A stretch of DNA of 64,000 bases from Odontocerum albicorne (lineage: Eukaryota > Arthropoda > Insecta > Trichoptera > Odontoceridae). This document shows, piece after piece, positions 1 to 11,090 of the stretch. The notes under the pieces are model-generated. The model did not search any database and had not been told where the DNA came from. It saw only the letters and a program-made list of their open reading frames with translations. Made by a program: the position numbers and the translations under genes. Where the stretch lies: positions 28,085,315 to 28,149,314 of the forward strand of contig OX463845.1 of the NCBI GenBank assembly GCA_949825065.1. Direction: 5' to 3'. Positions within the stretch are counted from its first letter, which is position 1. Each line of letters starts with the position of its first letter.

Positions 1-381
1 CCTTTGAAATTTCCCGAAAATCAAATAAAATGCGTTGCGAAAAAGTATTTGATTCATCGAGTTTAACTGATTATACGAGTATTTTAGTGGATGTTTTAAC
101 AGTTTTAAACATTCATAGTGTGACGGCGTCAAAAATCCTAAATATAAATAAATTACAGATTAGATTTTTTTCTTGTGTACATTGCACATACTTGGATTTT
201 GGGAAGAGACGTGAAACTTTTCGCAAGTATAATACTTTTTTTTTCAATTATTTTTCACCTTAATTTGGGTGATCTCATTAAGTGAGCAGTGGTAAGTTGA
301 TTATATTAATTAAGAATATATTTAAAAAGCACAATCATTAAAATTAAATAATTCACTGATATTAAATAAAGTATTCTTGTA

Positions 382-538
382 CAGTACCCGGCGGTAAGTA
401 GTACACATCGGGCTTAAGAAAGAGAATAGAACGCTTGACAAATCGCGACGGAACACGTGTATGAATGACAGAAACGACGCTCTACAAAGCCGAAGTAAAC
501 CGATTATGGCCGACAGTATTACTTACCGCCGGATGCTG
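382..538. mobile_element. Palindromic MITE, internally deleted copy
   Basis: A 157-bp element begins CAGTACCCGGCGGTAAGTA and ends with the near-complement TACTTACCGCCGGATGCTG, and it is flanked by TA on both sides (380-381 and 539-540). TA duplications and CAGT termini are typical of Tc1/mariner-type MITEs. Its interior matches the longer copy at 20120-20360, for example the shared run GCGACGGAACACGTGTATGA. It lacks part of the left interior and most of the inner right arm, so it is a deletion derivative. There is no coding capacity, so it would have needed a transposase from elsewhere. Confidence 0.8.
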
Positions 539-540
539 TA

Positions 541-684
541 CCTATTTGGAAATATGGAATTAAAAAATGGACGTGGAAAACAACTGAAAGGAACCGAATA
601 AAAGTTGTAAAAATACGTGCACTGAGAATAATACATGGGGCTATAATGTATAATAAATTGTGTATTGTGAACTAAGAACCGATA
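541..684 (+). pseudogene. LINE reverse-transcriptase C-terminal relic, upstream part
   Basis: The frame starting at the TA before the MITE reads VPIWKYGIKKWTW and later RIKVVKIRALRIIHG. This corresponds to the post-catalytic segment of many non-LTR retrotransposon polymerases (YGxExWT, then a basic run, then EMRxLRRIxG). The frame appears to resume directly across the MITE insertion site. It stops at the mariner terminal repeat and continues at 1921. The same family is seen at 11600-12030. It is a dead fragment. Confidence 0.6.
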
Positions 685-1920
685 TACGAGGGGAGGTCAA
701 TAAATTCGCGGAATTAGGGGGTTAAGGGAAGGGGCGATAGTGCGCATAGTTCGATAATATGGCTCATTATAAATATATTCACCAAGTTTTAGTCTAATTT
801 TGACAGTATTGTTTAAGATATCGTCTGGTGAGTAAGAGAGTGTCAAACGTTAATAATATCCCAAATATGGAAAAAAATGAGTATCGCGCCGTCATTAAGT
901 TTCTCGCAATAAGGTATAACACCTCAAATCATTCTGGAAGGGAAGTTAGCGGTTTACGAGGACTGTAGCCCTGGAAAAACGATGGTTTACAAGTGGCATA
1001 TTCTTTTTAAGCAAGGGAGATAATCGATTGTAGACCATCTCCGACCAGGACGGCCCATTGAGGCAACTTCTTCAAACATCGTCAAAAAACAGAAAAGTTT
1101 ATGCTGGAAGATGCCTCCTAAACAAACAACCACTTGCATAGAAGGTTGAATATCCTTCATCAGCATCTAGGGATGTCAAAAGTCAGTGCAAGTGGGTATC
1201 CAGAATACTCACGCCACTTCAAAAACAACAACCCGTCGAATGGTCACGACAGTTTTTGGACCTCTGCAGAAATAACAAAGATGATATTTTTAACCAAATT
1301 GTTACTGAAGATAAAACTTGGGTACTTAATATGAGCCTGAGTCAAAGCAGGAGTCCATGCTGTGTCATAAAAAGGGCACACAGCCCCCGAACAAGTTCAA
1401 AGTGTCGCAATCGGCTGAAAAATTTATGGATACAATTTTTTGGGATGCGGAAGGCATATTGCGGGTAAGTTACAAAGATATGGGCATCAAAATAACTGGA
1501 GAGTACTACTCTGGTCTGCTGATGCAGTTAAACGAAGCTGTGAATGAGAAAAGTTGACAAGAGCGGTGCTGCTTTTGCATGACAATGCACCCGTGCACAA
1601 AAGCAATTCTGCATTGACTGCTCTTCACAACTGTGGCTTCCAAATGACCCTCCCTACAACTCGGACTTGACTCAGTCTAATTTTTATTTGTTTCCAAATA
1701 TGTAAATATAACTCTAAGTTATACTTACATATTAAGGAAATAATTTACATATACAAGGAAATAATTTACGGACAATGAAGAATTTAAAAATGCAATTTCA
1801 GCTTATTGTGTATGTAAAAATGTATAGGAGTTAATGGTCAATTTATTGAAAAGGAAAAATAATAAAAAGTTTGTTCCCTTTTTCCTCTTCAATCCGCAAA
1901 TTTCTTAACCTCCTCTCTTA
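685..1920 (+). mobile_element. Decayed mariner-family DNA transposon
   Basis: Imperfect terminal inverted repeats of about 28 bp bound this roughly 1.24-kb element: left TATACGAGGGGAGGTC and right (reverse complement) TATAAGAGAGGAGGTTAAG, with TA duplications. The length fits a mariner. The interior encodes transposase pieces in shifting frames: MEKNEYRAVIKFL near 868, NQHLGM-like HQHLGMSK near 1160, VTEDKTW near 1302, FWDAEGI and GEYYSGLL near 1437-1530, and LLHDNAPVHKS near 1570. These correspond to the N-terminal DNA-binding region and the catalytic D residues of D,D34D transposases. Several frameshifts and stop codons make it inactive. Confidence 0.88.
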
Positions 1921-2045
1921 TAAAGTAAGATGCAGAAGAACACTGAGATGGTTTGGGCATGTAGAACGAATAGATGAAGAAATACTAATATATGAGTGGA
2001 AAAATGAAAGGAAGGTGTAGTATAGAAAGAAAATGAAAAGTATGA
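1921..2045 (+). pseudogene. LINE relic, downstream part after the mariner
   Basis: In one frame, 1930-2020 reads RRTLRWFGHVERIDEEIL. This is the LRWFGHVERM motif common near the C-terminus of insect non-LTR reverse transcriptases. It continues the relic at 541-684, and together they match the unbroken arrangement at 11600-11760. The coding frame ends in stops shortly after 2020. Confidence 0.65.
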
Positions 2046-3017
2046 TTAAATCAAGTGAATTTATTTTCGATTAAATATAAAATAAGTGAAATACGTATGT
2101 CGCGATAAAAACGCATACCGATAGGGAAACAGCGTGATGGTATTATGTAATAATACTCAATAATTTTGCGAATATAATTTTTCAGACGAGAATCACTAGC
2201 TGACCGCCAAGCTTAAGACACTTTTATCCCTTTAATTAAAACTACAGCCGCTTTTAAGCGTTTATGACGATAAATATTTTTATGTTTGATGTCTATTGAT
2301 AAATAAATGATAAGCACGAAATTAAAAATGCAAAAGTTCCAGAAGTGTTGAGCTAACCGTACGCTATTATTATATAAAAAAGTTACTTCTGATCGGATTT
2401 TTATATAACGTAAACCATTAAATGTTCAACAACCTTCGTAAGAAAACAGTATAGAAGAAATCAAAATGAATTATGGTAAATTGAAAATTACTTAAACCAC
2501 AGCGCCACTTTTTTTTCTCGTTCAATTAACCACGTCTTATATTAATTTTATCATAAGCTATTAGATTTTACTGATATGACCAAATAATCCGCTAAATGTG
2601 CTAAATGTATAATGACTCGACGTATTACGTCTAAACTGCGAGTATAAAGTTGGGTGATATTCCCATTTCATGGGAATCAGAAGAGAAAATGTGAAATGTC
2701 GTGAATGCTTTCCGACATTCTCTTTGTTCAACGATAGACACAAGATGCAGGCAAATATTTGGATGCTGAATGATCTTGGTTTACACAAATCTGAAGATTT
2801 AAGATAAGTAGAGGTTTCAAACGGATTCATTGGAATATTGTTTTCTTAACATTATGTCCGCGAAATTTAATTTCCTTACAGGAACGCAATTTCTACTTTT
2901 ATTATTCTTTCATCAAACATAATACAATATAAACAAAAAAATTCGTGAACGAGTTGGGAAATTGAAAATAATATCTTCATTTCTTGCTTGAAAGAGTTGT
3001 TTTTAGCTAAGCGCTTT
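2046..3017. other. No recognisable feature
   Basis: AT-rich sequence without convincing coding signal, terminal repeats or tandem structure. The 89-codon open stretch at 2561-2830 on the minus strand resembles no family I know and has no codon bias. Confidence 0.5.
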
Positions 3018-3770
3018 TTAAATTAAAATTTTTAAGAAGAGGTTGTATCTCCAAAGATAGACAACAAGATGGGCGATAAAACCATAATGTCTATTTGCTA
3101 CCATAATTACTAAATCAAAAGATGACCTATAATGATTATAATACTGTACAAGTTTCACCAAACAGTTCAAAAGTATACTATAGACATGAAAATAAACAAA
3201 ACGAGTTTGATAGCATCTACGAGTAAACTGCCAAAGAGGTGCAAACAAGTCATCGATGATACACTTGTTGAGCAAGTAATGCAATTCAAATACTTAGGTA
3301 TCGACATCTCCGGCCACAATGATCTCTATAGTAAAGTGAGATAATAAACAAAAGTCACAGCATCTGGTTATCTAATAGTTATGACCTGGAAAAATAAACA
3401 CATGCGAATCGATAGCAAAATTCGAATTTATCAGAAATGTGCTGAAAAGTTCATTTGAAACCAAAATCAATATAATTAGAACAAAGAGAATTGTTCAAAC
3501 ATCCGAGATAAAAATATTAAGAACCATCGCCGGAAATCTCTTAGAGATAGAATTAGAAACTTTCACATCAGATAGACCTATTGAGAATATCGTCGGATGG
3601 AGCAGGAAGAAAATACGATATTAGCGTGACCATGTGCATTGGATATTCAGATTCGTAATCCAAAATATAGCAGTACACGAGATCCCTTCAGGATTTCACA
3701 TTTCAGGAAGGCCGCCTAAAAGATGAAGAAACAGTTAGTTGTCGACCTCCCAGGAATGATTTTCTCAACA
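3018..3770 (+). pseudogene. LINE reverse-transcriptase relic, thumb and C-terminal region
   Basis: Reading through frameshifts, this carries segments in the expected order: LFATIITKSKDDL (near 3090), TIDMKINKT, a CKQVIDDTLVEQVMQFKYLG block (3240-3300) equivalent to the post-catalytic IEQVxEFKYLG motif, TWKNKHMRIDSKIRIYQK (3390-3440), and TSEIKILRTIAG (3505-3540) followed by RPIENI. The YADD box itself is not preserved. Several in-frame stops (for example after YSKVR at 3344) make it non-functional. It differs from the LRWFGHVERM-type family around it. Confidence 0.8.
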
Positions 3771-4670
3771 TAACATAAAGAAGATGTACATCAAGAAGAT
3801 GAAGAAATTTGTAACATCCACTGTACCGTTTTTTTTATGTCACATTTTTTCCTTTGCGGCAGTAATAAACACCAAGAATTGAGAAAAAACAGTTTTTTTT
3901 TCAAGCAATATGAAAAAAAGAATGGTATTATTTTATAATAATATACCAAGTCAAATAACGTAGAACTGTAGCTATTATCAGAGAGCCAATATAGAGATAA
4001 GCTGCAAGTACTGAAGCTCCTTGCTTCTATGTAATAGCATATTTATCACCAATTGGCTTAAATAGTCATCTCCGGTGACACCAACGTCAAGTGCCCTGAT
4101 TCTTCACTTTGTATTATGACTTCTTTTATACTCGTCACGGGCATTCCCTAATACATATGTAGCAAATTAAGAATGAAATTAGTAATAAATTTTTAGTCCA
4201 GACTTCATTTTCCTTAAAAAATACGAAACAATTTTCCGTGCAGCATATAACTTAGTAAGACTATTTATTGTCCAACTATTGATTGGATTATTTTATGTTC
4301 TTTAGTTTAGCAAAAATAACACAATGAAAACATATTTTTGCGAGGCAATAGTACCTACAATAAAACAACGGTGCTTTCACCTTTTTAAATTAGAATATTA
4401 ATTGAAACTAGAACTTTCCCAATTGAACTAGTACTGATTAAATTAGTTTCAAATGTATCCAATAATTGAGTAAAACCACAAGAGTTGTGTATTTTCAAGT
4501 ATTGGAAAGATCTGGTCAACCTTCTTAGGTTTTTAGGTATTGTAGTAAAGGTAAAAGTAATTGAAAATACTTCAATAAATTTAATGAATGTACAAGAACA
4601 TTAATTATTTATCGGCTGAAATGTTTTTTTAATCAGTTATAAAAAGACGGATTCTTTTTACACCTTTCCT
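3771..4670. other. No recognisable feature, one short dispersed motif
   Basis: AT-rich sequence with no gene. The stretch near 3840-3880 (TTTTTTCCTTTGCGGCAGTA) resembles the reverse complement of 61590-61620, inside a mariner remnant, so it may be a scrap of a related element. Confidence 0.35.
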
Positions 4671-4673
4671 TCA

Positions 4674-4990
4674 GTGAATATACTATTTAATTATTTGATC
4701 AAGTCCGTAGTGGCTAGTCACCTTTACTACATAATATGTATTGTAGAAGATCCCGGCTGCAACTGTGACTTGGATGTTGAGACGATATACCATGTGTTTT
4801 CCGATTATCCTTCACTTGACAGATTTTGTTTGCAAATGTCGTATCTTTGCCACGTCTTATAAATGTCCCGTTTCTTCTTTCTTTGAAGAACTTTTACACT
4901 TGCAGATCAATTGTTATTTTTTAAAATGTAATAAGCTGAAACTTTAAAATTGTCTAAAAATGCATGTTTTTTTCATTTCACTTGTTATAT
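4674..4990 (+). pseudogene. LINE 3'-end relic with Cys-rich motif, copy 1
   Basis: The open segment 4674-4862 contains VASHLYYIICIVEDPGC followed by NCDLDVETIYHVFSDYP. This matches the C-terminal H/C-rich segment of R1/I/Jockey-type retrotransposons (HLYRIGIVxSPxCxCGxxETxxHxxxxCP). The nucleotide similarity with 5135-5270 covers the same motif. Downstream sequence to about 4990 resembles 26745-26940, so a short 3' region is also preserved. It is truncated and cysteines are lost. Confidence 0.7.
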
Positions 4991-5134
4991 TCAATCTCTG
5001 CAAATTGCATTTTTAGCATTAAACATTAACAGTGATGATGTGGATTTCCTATATAAAAAACAATTTATAAGGCAAAAATACACATTTTCTTTATGGTTTA
5101 ATAAAAAATATATATACATGACGAGATGGAAGTG

Positions 5135-5270
5135 TCTGTAATGTGTCGTTTGCGGAAGGGCAACTGCGTGGTGGATAGTCACCTTTATAGAATGGGTATT
5201 GTGGGGAATCCCAGCTGCAAATGTGGTCTGGATTATGAAACTATTGGCCGTGTATTTGTAAAACACACAA
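5135..5270 (+). pseudogene. LINE 3'-end relic with Cys-rich motif, copy 2
   Basis: In one frame it reads CRLRKGNCVVDSHLYRMGIV then GNPSCKCGLDYETIGRVF. This is a better preserved version of the Cys-rich C-terminal motif at 4674-4862. Only about 45 residues remain, flanked by unrelated AT-rich DNA. Confidence 0.7.
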
Positions 5271-5824
5271 TGTTTTTTATAATTAATAAAATATGAACAC
5301 ACCCATTTTCGATTGAATCCCTCAAAATTAGGGTTTCCATCTTTGTTATATATCTTTATAAATCGATTATATAAAAAAGTGAACATAAGAAGTTACGAGA
5401 CTTGATCGATGTTTTTGGTACCAAAGTAAGAACATTTCTGAGACACATAATTGACAAATTGAAAGACCAATGCTTTCTTTATTTTTCTCTCTGAGAACAA
5501 TAAAACGCCTTTGACAAATAACGTATATAATTCGATAAAAAAATTCTCTGAAGTTTTTCCTTGCTCATGTCGAAATAACTTAAGCTATGATAAAAATAAA
5601 AGCAAAAATATAAAGTTTTTCCTTTGTTAATTGTCGAGATAACAACTTTATCTACTTTGTTTTGATTTCAACTGTAATAAAATATCGTTTTGATTTCGCT
5701 ATAAAATAATTAATTTACACGTAGAAAAATTATTGAATTCCTTAATCAACAAACTCATTTTAACGTTGTGTAGCATCAGTAGAAAAACAACAAATGTAAG
5801 AAAAAGGCATGAGGACATTAGACA

Positions 5825-6065
5825 CCATGCAGGCTGAAAACATGCAGTGCGGAAGATGAAGAAAGGAAGGAAGGAATGATAAAAGATTGATAAACAAATG
5901 GATGTAAGAAAAGTCTTGATAACAGAGGAGTATGCATGACGAGGAGTATCAACGTGGACAAAGCGAAAGATGTGTACCTGAATTAAACGAATTGGGTATC
6001 TGTTCTCATTACCTACCCCAAAAATAGCACGGCATGTTGATGAAGATGACTTACCTGAAAATGCA
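5825..6065 (-). pseudogene. LINE 3'-tail relic
   Basis: On the minus strand it aligns by eye with 16377-16640. Read on the plus strand it carries the sense-like run GTGGACAAAGCGAAAGATGTG and a GTACC-rich stretch resembling the end of the family at 11600-12030 and 15838-16185. The orientation call is uncertain because only the degenerate terminal part remains and it has no usable frame. Confidence 0.4.
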
Positions 6066-6165
6066 TAAATCAAACATTTATTATTGAATTAAAGAAAACT
6101 AGAAATAATATTCGGATTTTTTTAAAATTTGATGGATGGTATCGTAACGGTCTTTCGAAGGATTT

Positions 6166-6220
6166 TTTCTCAGCACTTAAAAATTACAAGAAACACTTTC
6201 TCAGCACTTAAAAATTACAA
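6166..6220 (+). repeat. Short direct duplication, 24-bp unit
   Basis: The unit TTTCTCAGCACTTAAAAATT plus ACAA occurs at 6166-6189 and again at 6197-6220, separated by GAAACAC. It is an exact local duplication with a 31-bp offset. Confidence 0.9.
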
Positions 6221-6840
6221 AATTAGGTCATGTTTGGAGTTTTTTTATAAATATTTTGTAATAAAACAACGATCTTTTAAGCGTTTAAATGTAATACTCA
6301 TAAATATTTCTTTTCCTTGACAAAATAAACTAAACTAAACTGTCTTTTACATATGATACACAATAGAACGTATTAACATCTTGTTAAAATATTAACAATA
6401 CAGAATACATATATCTTTTGAAATATGGGGCATAAAATTATCAACACATATGTTAGTACTATATGGAAAGTTAAAAGGTAATCGAATACAATTAATTAAA
6501 AACAATAAAAAAATATAAATCTGAGAAGGAAAACATAAAAACCCTACCATAGCAACAAGATAACGAAATTATAGGGTTATATTGTGCATAATATTATAAT
6601 AAATAGTTCCACTTAAAGATTTCTCAAATAATTTTTGCATTTTTGTTAATATTCGCCTTATTTACGAGTATTGTTGTAACATGATAAATAAACGCATATT
6701 ACATATTTTTATAAAGTACAATAATATATTTTTGTTCAGTTCCTCAACCATGTAATTTAATTGTTTACAAAATATATCAGGTTTTTTCTGATGCAAAAAA
6801 TACTGTTTTCATTTGAAATGTAAGATATAATAGTCAGCAG
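6221..6840. other. No recognisable feature
   Basis: Very AT-rich sequence. I see no repeat boundary, RNA gene or coding segment. Confidence 0.5.
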
Positions 6841-6842
6841 CT

Positions 6843-7010
6843 GAGTTTTATCGGTTACCATTCACGTTAAGCAAGCGGGTGCATCAGGTTCGATTTCTGA
6901 CGGATTCAGTTCCGAACTGATTATACTCTAAGATCACTTTACATCTGAATTTCAGAATCCTGATGACACTCTGTTTTGAGTCTTTGAAGTCTCTCAATCT
7001 CCCTTATTTT
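6843..7010 (+). mobile_element. SINE family 3, tRNA-like head
   Basis: It shares ACCATTCACGTTAAGCAAGC with 40731-40740 and flanks, followed by GGTTCGATTTC, a good RNA polymerase III B box (GGTTCGANNCC). The region after it (GACGGATTCAGTTCCGAACT) is also shared with 40770-40800. Similarity fades beyond about 7010. The A box is weak. Two copies with the same head support a dispersed tRNA-derived element rather than a host tRNA. Confidence 0.65.
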
Positions 7011-7099
7011 CATGTATGGATTGAACTAGTTAGGGAGCACTTTTCAGGTGACTGTAATGTCCGGGTAGTTCTGTACTCACTTCTTAATCCGGAGTCTTT

Positions 7100-8030
7100 C
7101 CTTTTTTATGTCTTTTACAGTCATTTGTACTTTTTCTAGACCAATTTCATTTCCATTTTCCAGCCGCTCATCAATTTCAACTGTACTAGACTCATGTTGT
7201 TTTTATTAATATCACAATCTTAAACGAACCATTTCTACTTCTAATAAACAGAACGCTATACCAAATTATTTAAAAAAATGTGAGAATCTCTTAAAATTTG
7301 ACAAATATAAACTTAAATAAATTAATTGGAAACCAATCAAATTGATTGCATGATATGAAAAAAAAACTTATTTTAACTAAAATTACTAAATATATCAAAA
7401 AGATAAGGACTATTTAATTATGTGAAGAAAATATTTAAGATAATTTCTTACAGTGTATTTGCCGAGTAAGTGGAGCTTTCGAATTCTTGTCGTATTTTTG
7501 AAGAAAGTTAAAACAAAGAAAAAAAATCCAGTTTGTATGTATAGTACCTGCGGTAAATATACGAGGGGTTTTCGTATAATTTAGTATCTCTGAGAATGTA
7601 AGCTAACATCATGTAATAATTCTGGAAAAGTAAACTTATATCAAGTGCCAGAGCTTTTTAATAAATCAAATATATTTGGGTAGACAGAGCACTTGAGATG
7701 AAGAGATTAAAAAGGGAGCAATAACAATAATAATACGGAAAATATCTTTCCATTCAAACATTCATTTATGTGAGTTTCTGCTGTGAGAAATATATTAAAT
7801 TTTTTATACTTGTACAGTGATTTTTGACATTGTTTCTATGTAAAGAAAATTTGGATAAATGGCAGTTACATTTTTGCCTTAGAATTCATTGAATTTGATT
7901 CGCGTTTTATTTCAACATTTCGTTTTTCTAGTACTCAACTTGTTTTTGAACATTAAAAAGTTTAGACTACAACTGTAAAGTCGAAAGGAATATATTTTGA
8001 AAGTTTAGTTCACAAAGTTGATTCTTTCAT
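7100..8030. other. No recognisable feature
   Basis: AT-rich sequence with no convincing coding signal or repeat. Confidence 0.5.
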
Positions 8031-8034
8031 TCGT

Positions 8035-8247
8035 ATGATCTCTCGCAATACACCCGAATTGACGATGCAGATAAAGTTAAGAGCTTGGCCAGGAGATACG
8101 ATTTATTTGGCCCTAGCAACCGAGCTTTCGGGTAAAGAACTGCTAGAGAAGGGAAGTTACTCACAGTTCACCGAATACGAGTTGGAAATTCTACGGCACG
8201 TGGACAGAAAACAACAATTGTCCAGTTCTAGCGAATATTGTGATTAG
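8035..8247 (+). CDS. Unrecognised short open frame, possible exon or gene fragment
   Basis: Seventy codons, GC-richer than the surroundings, encode a balanced soluble-looking sequence (IKLRAWPGDTIYLALATELS, then FTEYELEILRHVDRK). I do not recognise the family and it does not match the LINE, SINE or mariner pieces here. A second coding-looking stretch follows in another frame at 8276-8400 (ETPEYFRS, stop, IDKLFQTDQLIESIWNNLF), which would fit a frameshifted longer gene. No clear promoter, splice signals or signal peptide are visible. It could be a retrogene scrap, an unknown element ORF or chance. Confidence 0.25.
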   Translation: MISRNTPELTMQIKLRAWPGDTIYLALATELSGKELLEKGSYSQFTEYELEILRHVDRKQQLSSSSEYCD

Positions 8248-8465
8248 TTTTTTTTATTAATCCTTCTTTATTTTGGGGGAACCATCAGTAAACGAATCAG
8301 AAACTCCGGAATACTTTCGGTCATAAATCGACAAATTGTTTCAAACAGACCAACTCATTGAATCGATTTGGAACAATTTGTTCGATGAAGATTATATATT
8401 ATAATTTTTACAAAGTTATGATTTGCATCATCAATTCAAACAATAAATAAAATAATGGATTGATT

Positions 8466-8735
8466 GACCACCTTTGTAGCCTAGTTATAAGATATTTGAT
8501 TACCTCTCGGCGGTTTCGAGTTCGATTTCCGATGGTACCCAAAAAAAACGTGCCAATCTGGTAAAAGAGTTTGTCTATTAACAGTACTCGTACTCGCCGA
8601 GCGATAGTTTTGTAATGAGTTCTAAACCAAAGGTTCAATCACTGGGGCTATATACAATATTGTCAAACTCTTTAATATGTCCGGAGTACTTATACGTGGA
8701 GATCGAAGGGTACCGTAAGAAAAAAATGATGTATT
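8466..8735 (+). mobile_element. SINE family 2 copy
   Basis: It has a tRNA-like head with CTAGTTATAAGATATTTGAT (A-box region), then GAGTTCGATTTCC (B box), then GGTACCCAAAAAAAA, GCCAATCTGGTAAA and a GTACTCG-rich body. The same order of blocks is seen at 9850-10195, 51965-52210, 59490-59812 (minus) and 63228-63400. It has decayed relative to a consensus, and no clear target duplication was found. Confidence 0.75.
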
Positions 8736-9545
8736 AATTCATGTACTGTTCAAATATATTTTGAAATACCTCGTAAAGAGAATACAACTACATGATATTA
8801 ATATTTAAAGCAAATTTCCACGTATGTTTATGTTATATTTGGTGTATCACCGTGAGGCGTGCGTGTGTCTTATCTGGCGCACGTTTCGCGTGCGACTCTT
8901 TTCATTTATATCACAAAAAACATACGGAGTCGTTTGTATTACATTTTGTACGCTCAATTCATGAAAGATTTGAGTTTATAAAGAGAGTTTCGTTTTATGA
9001 ACATTTTAAAGGGAAACAAACAATATTTTGGTGAAAATATACCGAGTCTTAAGAGAGAAATAAATAAATTCGATTATTACTTAAAAAATAATAAAAACAT
9101 TTTTTTTCAAATTGTTCGTGAGACAAAAATGTTTCTTTATATTACTAAATCTTATCGGGACTCCATGTAAGAAAATATATTAACAAATTACTTTGTTTAT
9201 CCACTAATGCCACTATTCCATGCGACACGTGTTTCTACCTTCTACCTCGAGACTATTCAGATGGAATGATCTCGTTTGTTACATACTTGTATATATACCA
9301 TACCATTTCTCTGCTCGAATTGAGAGAGGGGTGTTGTTCCGTCCTAGTGTTTTAGGTCTGATTGTCGTATTGTACTAAAAAAGGGGTATTTTTTTTAATA
9401 AACAGGTCTTGTATTTGATAAATTATCACTAAAAAATTAAACCGTTTAGTCAAAATGTGATAAGATGAAACAAAATAATTATTGTAATACAGATTCTTTT
9501 GAAGAACGCCATAAATTATTAAAAAAAATGCGTAGCATTGTCTGC
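8736..9545. other. No recognisable feature
   Basis: AT-rich with a moderately GC-richer patch at 8850-8960. The 80-codon open frame at 8792-9034 is Cys/His-rich only by composition and matches nothing I know. Confidence 0.4.
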
Positions 9546-9757
9546 AATTTTTATTCAGTACCTGACGACCTCCGTGGCAAGACGCTTAATGGGTTGTTTG
9601 GAGTTTAGTTAGGAGTTTTTTATTCAGTACCTGACGACCTCCGTGGCAAGACGCTTAATGGGTTGCAGGAGTTTAGTTAGGAGTTTTTTATTCAGTACCT
9701 GACGACCTCCGTGGCAAGACGCTTAATGGGTTGTTTGGAGTTTAGTTATGAGTTTTT
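9546..9757 (+). repeat. Tandem triplicate, 68-69 bp unit
   Basis: Three nearly identical head-to-tail units start at 9551, 9620 and 9688 (each TTATTCAGTACCTGACGACC). The middle unit is 1 bp shorter because GGTTGTTTGG reads GGTTGCAGG. The unit contains ACCTCCGTGGCAAGACGCTT, which resembles a SINE A-box head with an internal deletion, so the array may have grown from a SINE scrap. The near identity indicates recent expansion. Confidence 0.95.
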
Positions 9758-9849
9758 TGGGTTGACAATGGACGGTAGTAATAGTCTTATTTAAAAATAA
9801 AATATTATTTATATCATAAATTCAAAAAATAAATAAAATACTGGATTGA

Positions 9850-10195
9850 TTAACTACCTCTGTAGTCTAGTGGTAAGTTACTTGATTTCTACTCGGTGGT
9901 TTCGGATTCAATTCTCAATGGTGTCCAAAAAAAAGGTCCCAGTCTGGTTAAACAGATCATCTGGTAACAAAACTCGCAACCACTAGGTTTGATATTCGTG
10001 TAAGTTTTGTTACCACTTCACGTGTGAGTCAGCATAGACACACGTGCGATGTTGAACTGCGAACTACGTGCTCACTTCAGTGGTTCAGCGCCCAAAGATC
10101 GGTTAATGGGTCTGAAGACAAAACCGGCCACACTATTTGAGATATGAGAATCATCATCAGTTTGAATATTACGATAGGTACCGTATGAACAAAAG
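9850..10195 (+). mobile_element. SINE family 2, longest copy
   Basis: The head has GTAGTCTAGTGGTAAGTTAC (A box), then GGATTCAATTCTCAATGG (degenerate B box), then GTCCAAAAAAAAGGTCCCAG and GTCTGGTTAAACAGATCATC. The body includes TGTTACCACTTCACGTGTGA and ACACACGTGCGATGTTGAAC, equivalent to the ACACGTCTTGC..TGCGAGT blocks of the minus copies at 41330 and 59490. It ends near GGTACCGTATGAAC, as the 8466 copy does (GGTACCGTAAGA). Confidence 0.75.
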
Positions 10196-10796
10196 AAAAA
10201 GCCAGTTCCTTAAATTCTTTCCTCTTATGTTAAATAAATCAATAAAATAATGCCTTATTATTTAAGCTCATATTTAAAAAAAAATTATGCACTTAATCAT
10301 TACTCTAATAAAAATATGATGAAAATAAATGAGTATCCCTTTAACGTCTGGTTTAATATAATATATTTTTTAATATGAGGCTGAGTAACAGGTTTCGAAA
10401 AATTAATTAAGTAATATTTTTCCGTAATTACCAAACGTTAAGTTATCTACACGATGTGTCTGGATTTATGACGAGGGAAAACATGCAAGTGACGGTAGGA
10501 GTATATGAAGAGTACATGGGTTAATTATAAGTTGACGTCGTAGCGGAAAATGATCATTTTTAGGGAAAGATCGGACAGTGAGGGAAAGAGTTTAGTATTG
10601 TGGGTGTACAAATAAAAATTAATTAAGTGCTTTGAATATCAAGAATGATGTGCGGTAATTTTTCTAATAAAAAAACATTATTCATATATCACTGAAAAAT
10701 AAAAAATATGACAGGTCTTTTGAAATATGTTTGACTTTTACCCAGATTTTTATAGAACACTCTCAAAAATTACCTTAATATCTTTTTTTTCTGTTT

Positions 10797-11090
10797 TTAT
10801 ACCTATTTAAATCAGATGATAGTGACCTTACAATAATGTAATCTATATCTTTATGCCTATCCACATCAGATGACTATCGATTCTTTGAAGTGGCCTTTAA
10901 CAATGTTTTTCTCTGCATTTTAAACCATCTATGTACGTCAGATGTCCATCGATTCTTGAAAGTGACCTTACAATAATGTTTTTATGCCTACGCACATGAA
11001 AACACCATCGATTCTTTATGGTGACCTTTAAGTAATGTTCTTCTTTGTTTTTCATACCTATCAACATCAAAATACCAAATGATTCATGCG
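10797..11090 (+). repeat. Diverged tandem array, about 60-75 bp unit, five copies
   Basis: Five degenerate units each contain the ordered blocks 'TTTATRCCTAT', 'CACATCAGATG', 'CCATCGATTCTTT' and 'GTGACCTTTAAYAATGTTTT'. Unit starts lie near 10797, 10850, 10917, 10980 and 11045. Copies differ by substitutions and small indels, so this is an old satellite-like array, unlike the fresh array at 9546. Confidence 0.8.
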
